Translations under genes and position numbers: made by a program | Part shown: in pieces, positions 50,101-56,100 of the stretch | How positions within the stretch are numbered: the stretch's first letter is position 1 | Layout of the letters: each line of letters opens with the position of its first letter | The notes under the pieces: generated by a model | Told to the model about the DNA's origin: nothing | What the model saw: the letters and a program-made list of their open reading frames with translations, nothing else | Databases searched by the model: none | Source of the DNA: Yponomeuta sedellus | Taxonomy: Eukaryota; Arthropoda; Insecta; Lepidoptera; Yponomeutidae | DNA: 64,000 nucleotides | Reading direction: 5' to 3' | Assembly (NCBI GenBank): GCA_934045075.1 | Contig: OW203745.1 | Span: 15,496,768 to 15,560,767 of the forward strand

Positions 50101-53100
50101 CGCAAATCTCGAGAGCAGCTGAACCGATTTCGCAATTTTTTTTTATAGACCATTCCTTGGTTCTTACGGAGAGAAAAAATTAAAATAATTAAGAATCGAC
50201 TGTTAGGCTGGTAGACAGCGAACTTCGTACAGGTAATCTGTACGAAGTTCGCTGGGTCAGCTAGTCACATATAAAAATAACTTACGGGCGCCACTGCCCT
50301 CACAACTTCCCGGCAGCTCTCAAACTTATCATCGAGTCTCCTGTTAACCCTCGCTCGTTCAATGCTCCTTTGAACGACCTTGGCAGGATCATTAACCAAT
50401 ATTGATGGCTGATGTTTGATGAAACTTTTTGAAGGGACCACACTGTATTGATTCCTTACAGCGGCAAACTTCAACTGGCTTTCTACACTTGGTTTCCGAG
50501 ACTGGAAGAGACTCATCATTGTACTATTCATGACACTAGAGTCGTCTTTGTATCTCTCCAACACGGAATTGAGGTTACGGGCATTATTTTTGTATCTTTC
50601 CGAGAGTGTGTTTAGGTTGCAAGCATTATCTCTGTATCTTTCTGATACCGTATTAAAGTTAATAGTATTATCTTTGTATCTTTCTGACACTGCGTTCAGG
50701 TTGTGAGCAGTATCTTTGTACCTTTCAGATACAGTACTGCTTGTAGTAACTTTGTACTCTTGTGTCATTGTTTTTACATCCCTAACATTGTCTTTGTATC
50801 TCTCAGATGCTCTACTCGGCTCGTCAGGTTTATCTTTGTATTTCTCCGGCTTGTGTTGATTGGCAATCGGAAATGTACGGTTCCTAAGAACCCTATCTGT
50901 TTCTGGTTTCTTCTCGACTATGTAAGTCTTCACCGGTGCTAGGGATCTATTCGGGCTGTACTGTTGTATCGTGTTCATTTTGTAACTTGTTATCCTACTT
51001 GACTTCGGATTTGTGGTTGGATTGATTTTGTAGCCTAGAGCAGGCATCGGTCTGTATTGAGTTGAAATATTTGAGCAGCTTGCTTGAGATGCATTTGCAA
51101 AAGTGGTGGGTATGTTTCTGTTAGTTTTCAAAGCAAATGCTCTTGGTTTGCCCAAGGGTTGAGGCTCATGGTAGTCTGGTCTAATGACTTTACGTCGGAC
51201 TTTGGGGCTGTAGCGGATGATGATTGGTGTGCGTTTCGGTGTCTCAGGTGACAAATGGAGTGGGTCCTCACTGGTCGATGATATTTCTGGAGTCTGGAAT
51301 GTGACAACGACTTAGACGCTTGTTTGGGTTAAGAGAAATTTGGCGATTTGTGTTCGTTTCATTCGGTTAATCGCGAGCCATAACTTACTTTAATTAGACT
51401 ATTTTTATTTTTAATGCACTAACCCGTGCTAAGGAACAAATTTAAAAACCTATTTAGAGGCTAAAAATTTTTCACCCATGCCGGGATTCGAACCCGCAAC
51501 CTCTGGCTATCCGTACCAGCGCTCTACCAATTGAGCCAATGGGCGACTCACGGCATCAGTGAAATTTCGAACCTCTTTACAATATTCTCTGTATTACGTA
51601 CAGGCAGCGACATCTGACTTAAGCAAATTGCATTACTTACAGCCCCGACTACCTACTTTGCAGTTAGGTTTTAACATCGGAACGATATCACTGTACCCAC
51701 ATGATTACACTATTTTTATTTTTAATGCACTAACCCGTGCTAAGGAACAAATTTAAAAACCTATTTAGAGGCTAAAAATTTCACCCATGCCGAGATTCGA
51801 ACCCGCAACCTCTGGCTATCCGTACCAGCGCTCTACCAATTGAGCCAATGTGGGTACAGTGATATCGTCCCGGCATGGGTGAAATTTTTAGCCTCTAAAT
51901 AGGTTTTTAAATTACTTTAATTAGATTATTACTAGATTGAGTTTTTCCATTGAATTCCAAACGTTTTTTAATGAGGATAACCATTTATCAATATAAATGG
52001 TTATAGGGTCTTACGCTCAGAACAATTATTGTTCTGAGGTCTTACGACTTTCTTGGACTTCACAGTTTACGCTCAAGATTAGTATAGCGCTTTTTAGTTA
52101 TTTTTTGAACACTGGGAAAAATATGTTTTAAAGAATAATCTTAATCACCATTAAATCATCTTTTAACAATTTCTTTGCAAATTGTCCATTAAATTCCTTC
52201 GAAGATTTTTTATTTTGCCAAGCTTTAATATGGGAGTTTTTAAACAACTTTTCATTTTTTTATCTCTTCGGGCAAGATTTATTATATATATTTTCATTTG
52301 ATCATGAAAATGATTACCTGAAATTTATCTCATAAAACTACAATTAATAGTATATAATGACATTTCAATGTGCATTGTAAACGAGTCTTCCTACAAGTTA
52401 ACCTTTGGGTTTAACAACTTTGACGACCTCTGTGGCGTAGCGGTAGCGTGTCTGCCTACCATGCAAGAGGTCCCGGGTTCGAATCCCGGCTGGGGACAGA
52501 AAAAAAGTCCAGGTCTTGGATGTTTACATGTTTGTGATGTCGTTGTTTCTGGTTCCCACGACACAGGGTATCCTAGTGTGGGGCCAGAAGCAATGTATGT
52601 GCCTGTATGCAATGTAAATGTTATGTTATACATTGAATTTTCATAGTATATCATGAGTTGTATGAAATAGGACTTAAAGACTCTGACTTTGTCCTGAGAC
52701 AGATCTGGGCTACTGTTATAAAACTACTATCCATTATATTCGTTTTAAAACACTAACCCGTGCTAAGGACAATTTTAAAAACCTATTTAGAGTCTAAAAA
52801 TTCCCCCCATGCCGGGATTCGAATCCGCGACCTCTGGCTATCCGTGCCAGCGCTCTTTCCAACTGAGCTAATGGGCGACTCGCCTACATCAGTGAAATTT
52901 CGAACCTCTTTACAATATTCTCTGTATTTTTAGCCTCTAAATAGGTTTTTAAAATTGTCCTTAGCACGGGTTAGTGCATTAAAAAGAATATAATCATGTG
53001 GGTACAGCGATATCATTCCGATGTAAAAACCTAACAACTGCAAAGTGACAGTTGTACCTACTCGGGGCTGCAAGTGATGCAAATTACTTCAGCCAGATCA

Positions 53101-56100
53101 GCCTGTACGTAATACAGAGAATAGTGTAAAGAGGTTCGAAAGGAGATTGACCATTTTTGTATGAACGTTGGACCAAGTGCTGCCCAACATTGAAACATGG
53201 TACATATAATGTTCCTTAGACTAATACCAGACTGTAACCCGAAGCGCTTTAGAATCTATCCGAGGAGTACTGAGAAAAATATATTTTTCATAGGATTTAC
53301 ATAGACGAAAAATCATAACCAACAGCTGTTTTTTTTAAATAAAACACGGTATATTGTGAACAATGGTATATTTATTACTATTATAACACTTGCTAAGGAT
53401 GGTGCTTTAATAAATCAATCATTTATTCGTTACATGATCATGATGTAAACATTAATGATACCTAATCAATCATCCTCATCGTCATCTATAATTATTGAAT
53501 CTAAAAATAAAGCAGGCCGCCTCACAACACAACGTCTTTGTGCCTAGCCCACCCCAAAAACCAAACTAGGCAAACAACGTGAGCACAACTGCCGATCGTT
53601 CCGAGCAGGTACAGAGTAACAGGTATACTCTCTCACCGTGCGCGAAAGAGACAAACATATACACATCTGAATATTAGGAAGCGAGACTTTTAATTTCTCT
53701 CAAATCTCGCTGTGATTTTGTACCGTACCATTCGATCAACTTGTCTTGGAATTGAAAAAAGAGACAGCGCTATACAAAGCTGTCAACATACAAAAAACTT
53801 GCTTCGAGCGATACTAGCGAGGTCGGGACCTGACTAGAGGAAGAATAAATAAGATAATAATATTAAACAACAACGTAAATATTATAAAAAAATGAAATAT
53901 CAAAAGTTAAAGTGCTACAAAAACCATAAGATATATTATTAAGTATTACACAACCTCGTGGATGTTTTTTTTCAATTATTTTTCTTAAATACCCTTTTAT
54001 GTAAGGTAAAATAAAAAACTACTCCCACGCCTGGGCAGCATTTGGTCCAAATTGGTCAATCTCCTTTCACTGATGCTGGTGAGTCGCCCATTAGCTTAGT
54101 TGGAAAGAGCGCTGGCACGGATAGCCAGAGGTCGCGGGTTCGAATCCGGCATGGGTGGAATTTTTAGCCTCTAAACAGGTTTTTTAAAATTACTATTCAT
54201 ATTTTAGAATGACAATTGTACATTTACATTGCACAACAATGTCTTCCAACTTAATAATAATCTTTGGGTTAAATAACTTTGCAACATACATTGAATTATC
54301 ATTGTAAACCATGAGTTGCACTTCTATGAAATATATGAAATAGGGCTCTAAAGACTCTCATTCTGAGTTGAGACTGATCCGGGCCTGGGTCTCAGTTCAT
54401 TAATTTACAATTCATATTTTATAATGACAATTCAATGTACATTGCAGTCTACCTGCCTACACGACTAGTCTTCCTACAAGTTAACTTTTGGGTTTAAGAA
54501 CTTTGCAACATACAATGAGTTATCATAATAAACCATGAATTGTAGTTATCTATAATGCGTGCGTGCGTGCAACGACTTATGAACGTGGATGAAGCGAAGG
54601 TGATCTGTCAGGATCGTGGTAAGTGGCAGTCCCTGGTCTCTGCCTACCACTCTGGGATACAGGCGTGAGGTTATGTATGTATGTATGTATGTATGTATGT
54701 ATGTATGTATGTATGTATGTATGTATGTATGTATGTATGTATGTATGTATGTATGTATGTATGTATGTATGTATGTATGTATGTATGTATGTATGTATGT
54801 ATGTATGTATGTATGTATGTATGTATGTATGTATGTATGTATGTATGTATGTATGTATGTATGTATGTATGTATGTATGTATGTATGTATGTATGTATGT
54901 ATGTATGTATGTATGCATGCATGCTATAATATAAAAATGAATCGCTAAATGTGTTGGTAAGCGCAAATCTCGAGAGCAGCTGAACCGATTTCCCTAATTA
55001 TTTTTTAGAATATTCCATAAAGTACGAGGATGGTTCTTACAAAGAAAAGTTTAAAAAAAAATAATGAATCGACTGTTAGGCGGTAAGAAGTTCGCTGGGT
55101 CAGCTAGTATAACATAAAATTCACATACATTGCTTCTGGTCCCACACTAGGATACCCTGTGTCGTGGGAACCAGAAACAGCGACAAACATGTAAACATCC
55201 AAGGTCTGCGTTTTTTGTTGCCAGCCGGGGTTCGAACCCGGGACCTCCCGGTTGGTAGGCAGATGCGCTTCCGCTGCGCCACAGACGTCGTCCTATGAAA
55301 TAGGACTATAACGATAACTCTGACCTGAGACATCTGCCGACGTTCCCGACGCACATGCTCAATAATACTCTTCACCTGCTCCGGGGAACCAAAGTACTTG
55401 GTGTGGATCAGCTGGATCAGGTAGATCTTCTGTGAACACATGAAGAAACCAAATTGAATTATAAAATTGCCAACTAGCCTCAGGCTAGGATACCAAACCT
55501 GGGGATGACTGGGGTAGAACATATTAGCAGATATTGAAATGCAACGAAATGAAAAGGTTTTATTCAAAGTAGCACAGAAACTGCGGCTTAATGAACGTTA
55601 CAGTTCATACTAGGTGTACATTTCAAAATCTAGATCATTTTGAAGAAGAAATGGACAAAAAAACTATAAACTTAGTCTTTTCAAAGTCCTTAATTAACAT
55701 AGTTTACATACATAATTATTGTAAAACATACAACTCATACATTGTAGGTACTGGCTTTAATTCCAGACCTCATTGTCATCTAGATAATCCTTCATGTTAT
55801 AGTAGCCCTTTTGGCACAAAGTGTGCTTAACATATTTTTTGAACCGCGATTCAGGCAAGCATAATATAGATATAGGGATTTTATTATAGAAGCGTATGCA
55901 ATGCCCCATAAAGGATGTATTAACCTTTGCTAGCCGAAATAGTGGGAATAAAAGTTTATTTCTAGTATTTCCATTGTGTTGTTTTCATACAACTGACTGG
56001 CAACTATCAGGATGTTAGTTTCTTTAAAGAAATCTCTTAATGAATCTCTACTGCCCAGCCTATAAATGAATCTGATCGGAATTCTTATAACATATTCTTA

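Noticed and set aside
54577..54966. Long open frames in several phases (YIHT / MYVC polymers)
   Set aside because: They are translations of the (ATGT)n microsatellite.
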